A stretch of 64,000 nt of DNA from Shouchella lonarensis (GTDB lineage Bacteria > Bacillota > Bacilli > Bacillales > Bacillaceae_D): NCBI RefSeq assembly GCF_900096965.1, contig NZ_FMYM01000004.1, forward strand, positions 176,635-240,634, read 5' to 3'. A program made the translations under genes and the position numbers. The notes beneath the pieces are model-generated. The model worked only from the letters and a program-made list of their open reading frames with translations, had not been told where the DNA came from and ran no database searches. Shown here piece by piece: positions 26,770 to 37,812 of this stretch (position 1 is the first letter of the stretch; every line of letters begins with the position of its first letter).

Positions 26770-27795
26770 TCAAGCATGCCACAATCTCAATAACTCCTGT
26801 TCACGCGCTTCTTTCAAACTCCCAAGCACATCAGGTGGGTCGTTTTGTAGCCATTGCACCGTGTCACGCACCGTCTGTTCAAGCGGGCGAAAAGTAAAAC
26901 CCAACTTGACCGCTTTAGTCATTGCTATTGAAAGAAAACCACTCAGATCAGGTTGGTCACCGTGAGCCTTTTCTGGTATCCAGAGCGGCATCTCTACCCA
27001 TGGTTGCACATCGTGCTTCTGCAAAAAATCATCGTCAACCCAAGTGAAATTTGCAGAAATACCGATCGTGTCACGACAAGTGGATAGGAAATCACCCATT
27101 GTCAATTTATAGTCAGGGCCAACGACGTTAAAGGTACCTATTGTCGAAAATTTAATTCGATCTATTATCCACTTCGCCAAATCTCTTCCATCAATCACTT
27201 GGATTGCCCGTTCTGCACGTCCGGGTGCTAACACCTCTCCCCCACGTAGCAGTCTCCTCATCCAATACACAAAGCGATCCGTACGATCATACGGACCGAC
27301 GATCAAGCCAGGACGGACGATTAGTGATCGTCCAGGCATCGCTTGCTGCAACGCATCCTCACAATGATATTTCAGGGCACCGTAATGTGCCATCTGTTTA
27401 TCATGATCCACATCATGCCGGTCGAGTGCAACAAGCTGCTCCGGCGTCAATGTAAGTCCATCCGAAGATTCCCCAATACTTTGTTGTGAAAAGTCGCGGT
27501 AAACACTGCAACTAGAGACAAAGGTATAATGACCAACGTTATGAGACAACTGTTCGACGGCTTTTCTCACTTGCGCTGGCCAATATCCAGACGTATCAAT
27601 CACTGCATCCCACTGTCTTTTCCCTAATAAACTTACATCAACATTACGATCACCGTGCAGCACCTCAACATTCGCCAAAGGCTTTGTAGATGATATGCCA
27701 CGATTAAACAACGTCACCTCGTGGTTTTGCGCAAGTGCTGCATCGATCAAGTGGCGGCCAACAAATCTTGTTCCTCCTAAGATTAGAATCTTCAC
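26770..27795 (-). CDS. NAD-dependent epimerase/dehydratase family protein
   Basis: 341-aa extended short-chain dehydrogenase. The Rossmann motif GGTRFVGRH is at the N-terminus, and VSSCSVY gives the catalytic Ser/Tyr region; the usual YxxxK is YGALKYHCE, giving Tyr-Lys. Substrate unknown. GTG start with GGAGG 7 nt ahead, overlapping the end of the MFS gene by 4 nt, so it is the last gene of the arsR-SRPBCC-MFS unit. Confidence 0.85.
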   Translation of the reverse strand: MKILILGGTRFVGRHLIDAALAQNHEVTLFNRGISSTKPLANVEVLHGDRNVDVSLLGKRQWDAVIDTSGYWPAQVRKAVEQLSHNVGHYTFVSSCSVYRDFSQQSIGESSDGLTLTPEQLVALDRHDVDHDKQMAHYGALKYHCEDALQQAMPGRSLIVRPGLIVGPYDRTDRFVYWMRRLLRGGEVLAPGRAERAIQVIDGRDLAKWIIDRIKFSTIGTFNVVGPDYKLTMGDFLSTCRDTIGISANFTWVDDDFLQKHDVQPWVEMPLWIPEKAHGDQPDLSGFLSIAMTKAVKLGFTFRPLEQTVRDTVQWLQNDPPDVLGSLKEAREQELLRLWHA

Positions 27796-29062
27796 ATCAT
27801 TTCCTCCTTTATTACTCGATTCGCTGCTTTTTGCTGAAGAAACTCTTTTTGTAGCTCACCATACCCCTTCATCATGCGGAAGGAGACAGCAATAACGACT
27901 AACAGTACACCAGCATAAATTAAGACTGTCGAGATCCCAACCTGCCGCGCGAGCCAACCACCGACGATTACACCAATAATCATACAAAGATTCATCACAG
28001 CATTAAATAAGGATAATCCACGACCGACCAATTCTTTTGGTAGTTTCATCAAAAAGGTGGCACCAAGTGGCACATTGTACAACCCTTGAGCCAAACCTGC
28101 AACCACACACCAGCCATATACTGGCAACAAGCCGCTCGCCTCGCGCAGAAATGTCAGCGGTGCAACCGCGATCATGACCATTCCAAATAGGAAAACTGAC
28201 ATTATGGAGAGCAAACCCGGTCCCAAATAACGACTCATGAGCTTAGGGCCAAACAACGCGCCACCAATCGCACCAATTGCGAATACGGTTTCTAGCAAAC
28301 CAAAATGAAAAGCATTCGCTTGAAACTCCTGCAATAACAATGCGTTGTAGTTGGTGAGAAACAGCCCTAGCACCAACATGACCGGGATCATAAAGATCAA
28401 CAAGAACCGCAGAGATGCAATCTCAACTGTTCCTTGAATCCCCATTTTCAACGACGCAAAATATGGCTCAGACAGCTGCTTCGTTTGCGCCTTCTGATCT
28501 TCTTTTAGCACACCGATACTGCTTAGAAGCAATGCGGAACAAAGGTAGGTCGCTGCACTGATCGAGAAGAGGAGCATCGGATGATCGATAACAAGCAAGA
28601 GACCCGCCAGCATCGGACCGACAATATTGATTGTCTGCACCGTACTTTGGAATAGCGCAATTGCCGTCGGGATGCTGTGATTCCCAACAATGAGCGGAAC
28701 TGAAGCAATACGTGCTGGTTCAAAGATGCTTTTAGCAACACCTGTGAGTAGCACGAGAAGCAGTAACATCCACGGCGAATGAATAAAAAAATCATGCTCA
28801 GCATCAAGACCGCCCGAACGATGTCAGCAAAGATCATAATTAATCGTTTCGGAAAACGATCGGTTAACGGACCGACGAAGATACTTAAAACAGCAGACGG
28901 TACTAATTGCGCGAAAATGACAAGCGCAATCATAAACGGATCATTGGTCATCTTTGAAATCAAGTAAATAACGGCTATTCGGGCAATTCCATCACCTAAA
29001 AAAGCGAGCACGACCGCTAACCAATACTTAATATACGTCCCATCCTTGAGAAGTTTGAGCAT
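27792..29062 (-). pseudogene. MFS transporter with reading frame split by a -1 shift
   Basis: Two overlapping open frames together encode one major facilitator of about 420 aa. The first runs from ATG 29062 (GGAGG ahead) and covers helices 1-4 (motif A GPLTDRFPKR) up to a T7 run (minus strand, 28791-28785). The continuation, beginning around IHSPWMLLLL, is in the -1 frame and runs to 27792 with the remaining helices. The junction reads T TTT TTA in zero frame, a classic -1 slippery heptamer (28790-28784), so the break may be a one-base deletion, a sequencing error in a homopolymer, or frameshifting. Probably a drug/solute exporter regulated by the ArsR protein. Confidence 0.75.
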
Positions 29063-29109
29063 CGCGCCCTCCAATTTTTACAACCCTATATGGTTGATCA
29101 TTTTCTTTT

Positions 29110-29655
29110 CTAACGACTAGTGACGAATTGCCTTTGCACGTGCATTTTCCGTATGATCATTTTTCGCGTCCGAACGTGAGACACGTTCTCTATCATATGC
29201 TTCTGAAGGCGGGTGTACATTTGGTTAAACCATTCTTCCATCCCTATATTCAATACTTGCTTTAGTGCTTGGGCAGCAGGATATTTTACAACGACAATTA
29301 ATTTTGTCTTCGCTTCATGTGCTTCAAAATACAAGGTGACTTCCCCTATAGGAAGCACTTCATTCACATTGCCTTCCGCATCAGAAAAATAGTCCGTGTA
29401 GACAATCTTCTCACCGTTGACGATCTCCTTATAAATGGCCTTTCTCCATAACTCCTCCTCATCTTGGTTCTTTTCCACACACTTCATACAAAAGTGCCAG
29501 GTCCCTCCTGGACGAAAATCAAGGTGACAAACCGGCAGTACCCAACCACGAGGCCCCCACCAATGTTTCAGATGTTCCACTTCAGAAAACATCTTGAACA
29601 CCAACTCGCGCGGTGCATTAAACACGCGTTCCATTGTAAATTCTTGCTGTGTCAT
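29110..29655 (-). CDS. SRPBCC (AHSA1-type) family protein
   Basis: 181 aa with the START-like/AHSA1 fold: ERVFNAPRELVFKMFSEVEHLKHWWGP is the typical start and WHFCMKC, TDYFSDAEG and GMEEWFNQMYTRLQKHM follow. Such proteins bind small hydrophobic ligands and are often encoded next to an ArsR regulator, as here (4-nt gap). ATG 29655 has GAGGAGGAG ahead. The last 25 residues are unusually basic. Confidence 0.88.
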   Translation of the reverse strand: MTQQEFTMERVFNAPRELVFKMFSEVEHLKHWWGPRGWVLPVCHLDFRPGGTWHFCMKCVEKNQDEEELWRKAIYKEIVNGEKIVYTDYFSDAEGNVNEVLPIGEVTLYFEAHEAKTKLIVVVKYPAAQALKQVLNIGMEEWFNQMYTRLQKHMIENVSHVRTRKMIIRKMHVQRQFVTSR

Positions 29656-29659
29656 CCAC

Positions 29660-29998
29660 TCACTCCTCCTCATCTGATTTGATACCCTTTGATTGTACCC
29701 TTTCCAAATAATGATCGAGACGTTCAAAACGTTCTTCCCACATTTTCAAATAACCCGAAAGCCATATGTCCATTTCCTGAAAAGGTTCCGGACAAAGGTG
29801 ATAATACCGACGATTCGCATCAGCCTGCACTTGAACGAAACCAGTTTCGAACAATACCCGCAAATGTTTCGAGACTTGTGGTTGACGAAGCTCTAGTAAG
29901 GTGGCGATCTCTCCTACGGTTAAAGCACCACCTTGCAGGAGCTTCACAATACGTAACCGATTATGATCGGCCAATGCACTGAATATCGTGATCTTCAT
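29660..29998 (-). CDS. ArsR-family transcriptional regulator
   Basis: 112 aa winged-helix repressor: SALADHNRLRIVKLL, recognition helix ELRQPQVSKHLRVLFETGFV and a basic wing with ADANRRYYHL. No metal-binding CxC is present, so it likely senses something other than soft metals. First gene of an operon with SRPBCC, MFS and epimerase genes. ATG 29998 has AGGAT ahead; GTG 30019 would extend it by 7 residues but overlaps its own ribosome site. Confidence 0.85.
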   Translation of the reverse strand: MKITIFSALADHNRLRIVKLLQGGALTVGEIATLLELRQPQVSKHLRVLFETGFVQVQADANRRYYHLCPEPFQEMDIWLSGYLKMWEERFERLDHYLERVQSKGIKSDEEE

Positions 29999-30042
29999 CT
30001 CTTGAATATCCTGATTCACCTCAATTCTTTACTGGTAAACAC

Positions 30043-30081
30043 AATATACCATAAAGAGAATATTCTTTTCAAGGAATATTC
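30043..30081 (-). promoter_or_regulatory. ArsR promoter with twin GAATATTC operators
   Basis: Minus-strand -35 TTGAAA (30072-30067) and -10 TATATT (30048-30043), 18 nt apart. Two identical palindromes GAATATTC at 30058-30065 and 30074-30081, centres 16 nt apart, flank the -35 box. This fits autorepression by the adjacent ArsR protein. Confidence 0.6.
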
Positions 30082-30088
30082 AAACGTA

Positions 30089-30131
30089 AAAAAGCTCTTC
30101 ATAAGCTCGCCGAGCTTATGAAGAGCTTTTT
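30089..30131 (-). terminator. Terminator of groES-groEL
   Basis: A perfect 21-bp stem with a 1-nt centre, beginning AAAAAGCTCTTC, ends in T runs on both strands, 28 nt after the groEL stop. Confidence 0.9.
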
Positions 30132-30158
30132 GTTTATCATGCGCTGCGGTCAGCTACC

Positions 30159-31829
<1,671 letters not shown>

Positions 31830-31840
31830 TCAAAATTTCC

Positions 31841-32125
31841 TTAACCAATGACTGCTAAAATGTCGCTCTCACGAAGAACGAGATAATCTTTACCTTCGTA
31901 TTTAACTTCCGTACCTGCATATTTAGAAAAGATGACTGTATCGCCTTCTTGTACTTCAAGTGCTACTTTCTCTCCGCCATCTGTGATACGACCTGTACCC
32001 ACAGCCACAATTTTCCCTTCCTGCGGCTTTTCTTTCGCAGAGTCAGGAAGAACGATCCCGCTCGCAGTCGTTTCCTCTGATTCGATTTGCTCAATTACCA
32101 CGCGGTCTGCTAATGGTTTTAACAT
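31841..32125 (-). CDS. groES: Co-chaperonin GroES
   Basis: 94-aa lid of the GroEL folding chamber. It has [12 protein letters not shown] at the start, the mobile-loop region [17 protein letters not shown] and [25 protein letters not shown] precedes ATG. First gene of the groES-groEL operon. Confidence 0.99.
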   Translation of the reverse strand: MLKPLADRVVIEQIESEETTASGIVLPDSAKEKPQEGKIVAVGTGRITDGGEKVALEVQEGDTVIFSKYAGTEVKYEGKDYLVLRESDILAVIG

Positions 32126-32164
32126 GGAAAATACCCTCCTTTGATGACATATGTAGTCTCTTTG

Positions 32165-32191
32165 TTAGCACTCGAATCAAACGAGTGCTAA
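32165..32191. promoter_or_regulatory. CIRCE operator for HrcA
   Basis: The exact CIRCE inverted repeat TTAGCACTC-N9-GAGTGCTAA, just downstream of the groES promoter, bound by HrcA repressor in Bacillus. Confidence 0.98.
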
Positions 32192-32201
32192 CACAACTAC
32201 T

Positions 32202-32230
32202 ATGATAATCATTTTACATCGATTTTGCAA
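32202..32230 (-). promoter_or_regulatory. SigA promoter of groES-groEL
   Basis: Minus-strand -35 TTGCAA (32230-32225), 17-nt spacer and -10 TATCAT (32207-32202), immediately ahead of CIRCE. Confidence 0.75.
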
Positions 32231-32423
32231 GAGGAAAGCGCAAAATTTTTTTGTTTTTTTCTTTCCTGCATATCTTCATACATGAACCATGGTATGCATG
32301 TCCGAAACATTGTAGAACGAATTCTCCTTTGTTGGTTCATAAAGAAATGCGCTAGATATTTTTCTAATCGAACGATGCTATGATATAATGAAAGGCATAG
32401 CCACTGAATAAAGGAGTTTAAAC

Positions 32424-33158
32424 GTGACAAAACGATACTTTCTTATTGTATTGACGTATATTGTGATGCAAACTGGATTCATGTTCGTCGTCGCCCGCAG
32501 TTTATCTCATTTCTTCGATATTGCCGATGGTTCCGTGCTCTTGGGACTGACTGCTGTCATCAGCTTTTCAATCGGTCTGCTTGTTATGTTGCTATTACTA
32601 CGTAAAGATTCTGCACGCGGAGGCGACTTACCCGGGGAAAAGTCAACGATTGGCAGTACAATTGGTTGGTCAGCACTTGGTGTCGTCATCGTCTTTGTTG
32701 CACAAATGACCGCCGGACTGATCGAGACCTATATATTCGGAATTGAGCCTGGCTCTAAAAATACTGCAGAACTCGTTAGCTATGCCCGCGACTTTTGGGC
32801 GATGATACTTGTCATTGCAGTACTTGGACCCATTATTGAAGAGATCGTTTTCCGAAAAGCGATTTTTGGCTGGCTGTATGTCCGCACAAACTTTTTTATT
32901 GCCGCACTTGCAAGTTCACTCGTTTTCGCTGTTGTGCATATGGATTTTGAGCATATGTTACTATATACAACAATGGGATTTACGTTTGCCTTTCTATACA
33001 CGCATACGAAACGATTAATTGTCCCGATCATCGCTCATGTTTCACTCAATAGTTTTGTGATTCTTACGCAAGTCATCTTTTACGATCAGATTGTCGAATA
33101 TTTAGAACGCCACGGACAAACGATACCACTTATTTTTCCATTTCTACTAGGGGTGTAA
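32424..33158 (+). CDS. ydiL: CPBP-family intramembrane protease (YdiL)
   Basis: 244 aa, seven or eight helices. CPBP/Rce1-like motifs: EEIVFRKAIFG with the Glu-Glu pair, FAVVHMD and HVSLNS. Predicted intramembrane metalloprotease. GTG start with AAGGAG 7 nt ahead. Sits next to groES as ydiL does in B. subtilis, and is followed by ydiK with a 1-nt gap. Confidence 0.9.
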   Translation: MTKRYFLIVLTYIVMQTGFMFVVARSLSHFFDIADGSVLLGLTAVISFSIGLLVMLLLLRKDSARGGDLPGEKSTIGSTIGWSALGVVIVFVAQMTAGLIETYIFGIEPGSKNTAELVSYARDFWAMILVIAVLGPIIEEIVFRKAIFGWLYVRTNFFIAALASSLVFAVVHMDFEHMLLYTTMGFTFAFLYTHTKRLIVPIIAHVSLNSFVILTQVIFYDQIVEYLERHGQTIPLIFPFLLGV

Positions 33159-33159
33159 T

Positions 33160-33357
33160 ATGAAAATTTCTCCATACGTACTCGGTGTACTCTTTTTTGC
33201 GATGGGCTTTGCCTTTATTTTCTTTGCGGTGAATCGTGTAAATGAAGAAGGGTGGGGATTTTTTGCGATCCTGTTCTCTTTCATCGCAGCCCATGCCTTT
33301 TTAACAAGTTACCGGTACGTTCATTTCGGTCTTTTATTAAACAAAAAGAAGAAATAA
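33160..33357 (+). CDS. ydiK: Small membrane protein YdiK (DUF4305)
   Basis: 65 aa with two helices (about 6-26 and 33-50) and a KKKK tail. Sequence and position between ydiL and tatC match B. subtilis ydiK. Co-transcribed with ydiL and closed by a terminator. Function unknown. Confidence 0.85.
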   Translation: MKISPYVLGVLFFAMGFAFIFFAVNRVNEEGWGFFAILFSFIAAHAFLTSYRYVHFGLLLNKKKK

Positions 33358-33368
33358 TCCTTGCATGA

Positions 33369-33411
33369 AAAAAGCGATCTCCTATCATTAGTGATGAGAA
33401 GATCGCTTTTT
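33369..33411. terminator. Bidirectional terminator between ydiK and tatC
   Basis: AAAAAGCGATC pairs with GATCGCTTTTT around a 21-nt interior. It lies between convergent genes. Confidence 0.85.
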
Positions 33412-33417
33412 ATATTT

Positions 33418-34182
33418 CTACTTTGATTGGTATTTTTTGTACGTTGCTGTTGAAATCACAATACTTACTTCATATAAAATGAGCATTGGGACCGTCACCA
33501 ACAAATGTGAGAGTAAATCCGGTGGTGTAATCAATGCACCAATGACAAGCAAAACAAAATACGCATACTTCCGTATTTTCCGTAACAGTGCCGGCGTGAC
33601 GACACCTAGCCGTGTCAAAAACATCACGATAACCGGCAATTGAAATAAAGCACCAAACGGTAACGTTAACTGAAACAAAAACGAGAAGTACTCACTAATC
33701 CCATACATTTCTTCAATGTCTAACCGACTTGCCATCGTACTCATGAAACCGATGACAAACGGCAACAAAACAAAATAGGCAAAAGCTATCCCACCAAGAA
33801 ACAAGAAAAACGCAATCGGAATATAGGCGAGCGTTGCCTTCCGTTCACTTTCCTTCAGCCCTGGGGAGACAAACGCCCATAGCTGATACAAAATGACAGG
33901 AATGATTAAAATGACGGCTGTAATCACGGCAAAGTTGACAAAGACCCATAATGAATCCGTCAGTCGAAACGCATTGAGTGACATCTCTTGCACTTGCGGC
34001 GCTTCTTGCAATAACTGGATGAGCGGTACCGCCAAGAAAAAGCCGCCTATCAACGCTACGACAAAAAAAGACAGGATCACAAGAATCCTCCGCCGCAATT
34101 CTGCGGCGTGATCCATTACGGACATCTCTTTTTGCGTCGCTTGATTATGCTTTTTCTTTTGAGGATTTGTTATCATCGTCAT
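33418..34182 (-). CDS. tatC: Twin-arginine translocase subunit TatC
   Basis: 254 aa, six helices; receptor for RR signal peptides. Family motifs [28 protein letters not shown], and [16 protein letters not shown]. The start at 34182 lies 38 nt inside tatA with AAAGGA ahead, so translation is coupled. TatAy/TatCy-type minimal pair, downstream of rex as in B. subtilis. Confidence 0.96.
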   Translation of the reverse strand: MTMITNPQKKKHNQATQKEMSVMDHAAELRRRILVILSFFVVALIGGFFLAVPLIQLLQEAPQVQEMSLNAFRLTDSLWVFVNFAVITAVILIIPVILYQLWAFVSPGLKESERKATLAYIPIAFFLFLGGIAFAYFVLLPFVIGFMSTMASRLDIEEMYGISEYFSFLFQLTLPFGALFQLPVIVMFLTRLGVVTPALLRKIRKYAYFVLLVIGALITPPDLLSHLLVTVPMLILYEVSIVISTATYKKYQSK

Positions 34183-34318
34183 CTGCTAGTCCTTTTGTTG
34201 CATTTTTGAATTCACGTAATGTATTCCCTGCTGCTCTGCCAAGTTGTGGCAACTTCGACGGGCCAAAAATAAGCAAAGCAACAAGCGCAATAATAATAAG
34301 GCTCATAGGTCCAGGCAT
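34145..34318 (-). CDS. tatA: Twin-arginine translocase pore subunit TatA
   Basis: 57 aa: one helix (about 5-19), the hinge [14 protein letters not shown], an amphipathic helix with [11 protein letters not shown] and an acidic DDDD tail. GGAGG lies 9 nt before ATG 34318. It overlaps tatC by 38 nt. With no tatB, TatA does both roles as usual in Bacillus. Confidence 0.95.
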   Translation of the reverse strand: MPGPMSLIIIALVALLIFGPSKLPQLGRAAGNTLREFKNATKGLADDDDNKSSKEKA

Positions 34319-34334
34319 ACGGTCATCCCTCCTT

Positions 34335-34970
34335 CTATAATGGATAATGTTTCAAAAAGTAAACAAGTGCTTGTAGTTCAATCGTTAAGTCTATATGGTG
34401 AACCCGAATATGATCAGGCACTGATAGGCGTACAGGCGTGAAATTTAAAATGCCGTGAATCCCTGCTTCCACAAGCTTATCTGCACTTGCTTGCGCTTGC
34501 GCCGCCGGAACGGTTAACACCGCAATTGCCGCTTGCTGCAAGCCAACTTGGTCGAGCGCTGCCCAGTCATACACAGGTACAGAACCAATCTTCGTGCCAA
34601 TCTTATTTTGGTCGACATCAAATGCATGGGTAATGACTGTATTGTTGCTCTTAGAAAATTTATACTGCAACAATGCCGTCCCTAAATTTCCAACACCGAC
34701 AACGACAACATTTGTGCGTTCATCTTGATCGAGTGTCTCTCTGAAAAATGATAACAGGTATTGGACATTGTAACCATACCCTTTTTTGCCCAGTGCACCA
34801 AAGTAAGAAAAATCGCGTCTAATTGTCGCTGAATCTACCTTTAATGCTTGGCTCAATTCCGTCGACGAAACACGTTGTTTCCCCGCCATATGTAAATTCT
34901 CGAGGAAGCGATAGTATAATGGTAAACGTTTCGCCGTCGCCTGGGGAATCTTTGGCTGTTCAGACTTCAT
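34335..34970 (-). CDS. rex: Redox-sensing repressor Rex
   Basis: 211-aa sensor of the NADH/NAD+ ratio that represses fermentation and respiration genes. N-terminal winged helix ([34 protein letters not shown]), then Rossmann [12 protein letters not shown] start at ATG 34970 with AAGGAG ahead; the longer frame to 35024 has no family match. Followed 16 nt later by tatA. Confidence 0.96.
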   Translation of the reverse strand: MKSEQPKIPQATAKRLPLYYRFLENLHMAGKQRVSSTELSQALKVDSATIRRDFSYFGALGKKGYGYNVQYLLSFFRETLDQDERTNVVVVGVGNLGTALLQYKFSKSNNTVITHAFDVDQNKIGTKIGSVPVYDWAALDQVGLQQAAIAVLTVPAAQAQASADKLVEAGIHGILNFTPVRLSVPDHIRVHHIDLTIELQALVYFLKHYPL

Positions 34971-35206
34971 AACCGCTCCTTCCTGATACGAGACATCAGA
35001 TGGTAGAGCAATCGCGCTTTCCATCCACTCCCTAGCATGAAAACATCTATGCAGCTATTGATGCCAGCGATCGATGAATATCTGTCTTCGATGGAAAACC
35101 TTTGCCTCTATTGTACACCATTTCCCGTCCCAGTTGTTGAGATTTTTAGGCAATCTGATGTACACTTAAAAGACAATACTGATAACAAACGTGAGGACCT
35201 TCTACT

Positions 35207-37120
35207 ATGATTGTACTACAATGTGCCCGAGTATCAAAATCATTCGGTGCGACACCGATTTTAAATAACGTAAAACTAGAAATACAGACAAAAGAACGCA
35301 TTGCTCTTGTTGGACGCAATGGTGCGGGTAAATCAACGCTTTTAAAGGCAATCGTTGGTGAGACTGGCATTGATGAAGGAGACATCTCCATACCAAAGCA
35401 TGTGACCATCGGATACTTGGCGCAACATACCGCGCTGAACTCGACACGATCTATTTGGGATGAAATGTGCACCGTTTTTTCATCACTGAGAAAAATGGAA
35501 GTCGGTTTACAGCAACTAGAAGCAGAAATGGCTTCTTCCCCTGTAGATGAGCCGCCTAGTGCAACCGAAAAACGACTTCAGGCGTATGATGCAATGCAAA
35601 TCGCGTTTAAAGACCAAGGTGGCTACCAATACGAAGCGGATATTCGCACGATTCTTTCCGGTTTTGGCTTTGCAACATTTGATTACAGCACACCCATTAC
35701 TACTTTGAGTGGTGGTCAAAAAACGCGCCTCGCCTTGGCAAAATTACTCCTAACCAAGCCCGATTTGCTCGTCCTCGATGAGCCCACAAACCACTTAGAT
35801 ATGGCAACATTAACGTGGCTCGAACAATATTTACAAAGTTATACAGGCGCTATCCTTATTGTTTCCCACGACCGCTACTTTTTAGACAAGATTGCAACGG
35901 GTGTCATAGAATTATCACGGACACGGACAACAACTTACAAAGGAAACTATAGCTATTATTTGGCCGAAAAAGCGCGGCGCTATGAACAAGATTTAAAACA
36001 ATACGAGAAACAACAAACTGCCATCGCAAACATGGAACAATTCGTCGCGAAAAACTTAGCGCGCGCTTCCACAACGAAACGCGCCCAAAGCCGGCGCAAG
36101 CAGCTTGAAAAAATGGATAGACTAGACCGGCCAGAAGGAAGCGAAAAACAAGCAACCTTTTCGTTCACGATCCAAAAACAAACGGGAAACGATGTCCTGA
36201 CCATTGACAATTTAACTGTTGCTTATGAAGACGAACCAATCTTCTCCGGACTCAACCTCTCACTCACGCGTGGTGAATCCATTGCTTTTATTGGTAAAAA
36301 CGGTGCTGGCAAATCGACACTACTAAAGGCGATCACAAAGCAACTGACACCGCAAACTGGCACGATCTCCTTTGGCAGCAACGTCATTCTCGGTTACTAT
36401 GACCAAGAACACGCCAAATTATCAAGCGGGAAAACGATTTTACAAGAAGTGTGGGATGACTATCCTTCCTTCCCTGAACAAAAAATCCGCACCACTTTAG
36501 GACAATTCCTCTTCAGCGGCGACGATGTTTTAAAAACAGTGTCTTCTTTAAGCGGTGGCGAACGAGCCCGCGTGGCGTTAGCGAAGTTAATGCTCCAACA
36601 AGCAAACGTGCTGCTCCTAGACGAGCCGACGAACCATCTTGATCTAGAAGCAAAGGAAGTGCTGGAAGCAGCACTAGTTGACTATCCGGGAACAATCATA
36701 TTCATCTCACACGACCGTTACTTTATTAACCGCCTTGCTACCCGTATCGTTGAACTAGCAAACGGGACGGTCACCAACTACCTCGGCAACTATGATGACT
36801 ATGTCGAGAAAAAACAAGCGCAAGCGGAACGGGCAGCACTTGCCGCACCTCAAGTCATAGATAAGCCCATCAACAAAAAGCAGTCTTTCCAGCAAGACAA
36901 AGAAGCGCAGAAAAGAGAACGAAAACGACTGCGGCGGATTGAAGCGATTGAACAAGAGATTGAGGAAACAGACGAACAGCTTAACGCACTCGAACAAAAG
37001 CTCGCCGAACCAGAAGTTTACAGCGACCATGTGGCTGCAGCGAAGATTCAGGAGGAGATAGACACGCTGAATGAGCGGAATGAGTCGCTGATGGAAGAGT
37101 GGGAGACGTTGCAGAGTTAA
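35207..37120 (+). CDS. ydiF: ABC-F family ATPase (YdiF-like)
   Basis: 637-aa cytoplasmic protein with two ATP cassettes and no membrane part: GRNGAGKST, LSGGQKTRLALAKLLL, LDEPTNHLD, then GKNGAGKST, LSGGERARVALAKLML, LDEPTNHLD. An interdomain linker (about 240-320) and a coiled-coil C-terminus fit ABC-F proteins that act on ribosomes. The gene order places it as YdiF, a housekeeping member rather than a dedicated resistance one. GAGGA ahead of the ATG. Confidence 0.93.
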   Translation: MIVLQCARVSKSFGATPILNNVKLEIQTKERIALVGRNGAGKSTLLKAIVGETGIDEGDISIPKHVTIGYLAQHTALNSTRSIWDEMCTVFSSLRKMEVGLQQLEAEMASSPVDEPPSATEKRLQAYDAMQIAFKDQGGYQYEADIRTILSGFGFATFDYSTPITTLSGGQKTRLALAKLLLTKPDLLVLDEPTNHLDMATLTWLEQYLQSYTGAILIVSHDRYFLDKIATGVIELSRTRTTTYKGNYSYYLAEKARRYEQDLKQYEKQQTAIANMEQFVAKNLARASTTKRAQSRRKQLEKMDRLDRPEGSEKQATFSFTIQKQTGNDVLTIDNLTVAYEDEPIFSGLNLSLTRGESIAFIGKNGAGKSTLLKAITKQLTPQTGTISFGSNVILGYYDQEHAKLSSGKTILQEVWDDYPSFPEQKIRTTLGQFLFSGDDVLKTVSSLSGGERARVALAKLMLQQANVLLLDEPTNHLDLEAKEVLEAALVDYPGTIIFISHDRYFINRLATRIVELANGTVTNYLGNYDDYVEKKQAQAERAALAAPQVIDKPINKKQSFQQDKEAQKRERKRLRRIEAIEQEIEETDEQLNALEQKLAEPEVYSDHVAAAKIQEEIDTLNERNESLMEEWETLQS

Positions 37121-37140
37121 GGACATACGCACCACATGAA

Positions 37141-37183
37141 AACCCTGCCTGAACGGTTATCATAGTACCGATCAGGCAGGGTT
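37141..37183 (+). terminator. Terminator-like hairpin after ydiF
   Basis: A 12-bp stem (AACCCTGCCTGA with TCAGGCAGGGTT), inner CGGTA/TACCG stem, and a weak T tract (ATAGTTT). Confidence 0.7.
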
Positions 37184-37338
37184 ATAGTTTACGCTGAAAA
37201 CAAAACCAATAGATATATGATAAGAAAATCCGATCCTCTTTCCATAAACTTAGGAGAGGGTCGACTCTATCTTTTGAGGTTAAAAGTAAAATTAAAGCAA
37301 ACAGATTTTCAATTTTCAACGTTCTCCAGCAACTATTA

Positions 37339-37797
37339 CTACCACATACCCAAGGATACCATGCCAGCAATCACATATAACAAAATAGGTGCTAATAGTA
37401 TCAGTACAGTTCCACCGGCTCCAATAGTTAGATATATAAACATTGTTATTACAAGCACTGCAGCACTACCAAGAAATAACACTGGAGAAGCATTCCTATA
37501 TAGTTTGATAGCCATAATGCCTACGATTCCCACTGCGCCAGTAATCAATACACAAGGAACCGCTACCGATGAAAGTGAGGAAGCGATCCCTGCAAATAAG
37601 CCTTTTTCTCCACGCAGAAACTCTAACGTAATCACCGATATGATCGCAAAAAAGATCATACCTATGATGACACATAACCCAATTCCAAGGGATGTCCAGG
37701 ACGCAAATAGTCCCCAAAAACGCTTACTTGAAAGCGCCCCTTTCTGTTTTTCTCCTTTTTGCCGAAAATGCGTTGAAAAGTCATCCATATTGTCCAT
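37339..37797 (-). CDS. Hypothetical four-helix membrane protein at the end of the T7SS region
   Basis: 152 aa with a polar head (about 1-25) and four hydrophobic helices (about 33-57, 66-92, 104-121, 125-148). It follows the second LXG-like gene by 15 nt in the same direction, with GGGGGG before ATG 37797. No family is certain. Its place at the end of an effector cassette makes a membrane-embedded immunity protein possible, but an unrelated accessory protein is as likely. No equivalent follows the first LXG-like gene. Confidence 0.65.
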   Translation of the reverse strand: MDNMDDFSTHFRQKGEKQKGALSSKRFWGLFASWTSLGIGLCVIIGMIFFAIISVITLEFLRGEKGLFAGIASSLSSVAVPCVLITGAVGIVGIMAIKLYRNASPVLFLGSAAVLVITMFIYLTIGAGGTVLILLAPILLYVIAGMVSLGMW

Positions 37798-37812
37798 TTA
37801 AAAGCACCCCCC

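Noticed and set aside
28523..28769. Two separate MFS half-genes translated independently
   Set aside because: The second half would begin in mid-helix at an ATG without a ribosome site; the two parts make one normal transporter when joined.
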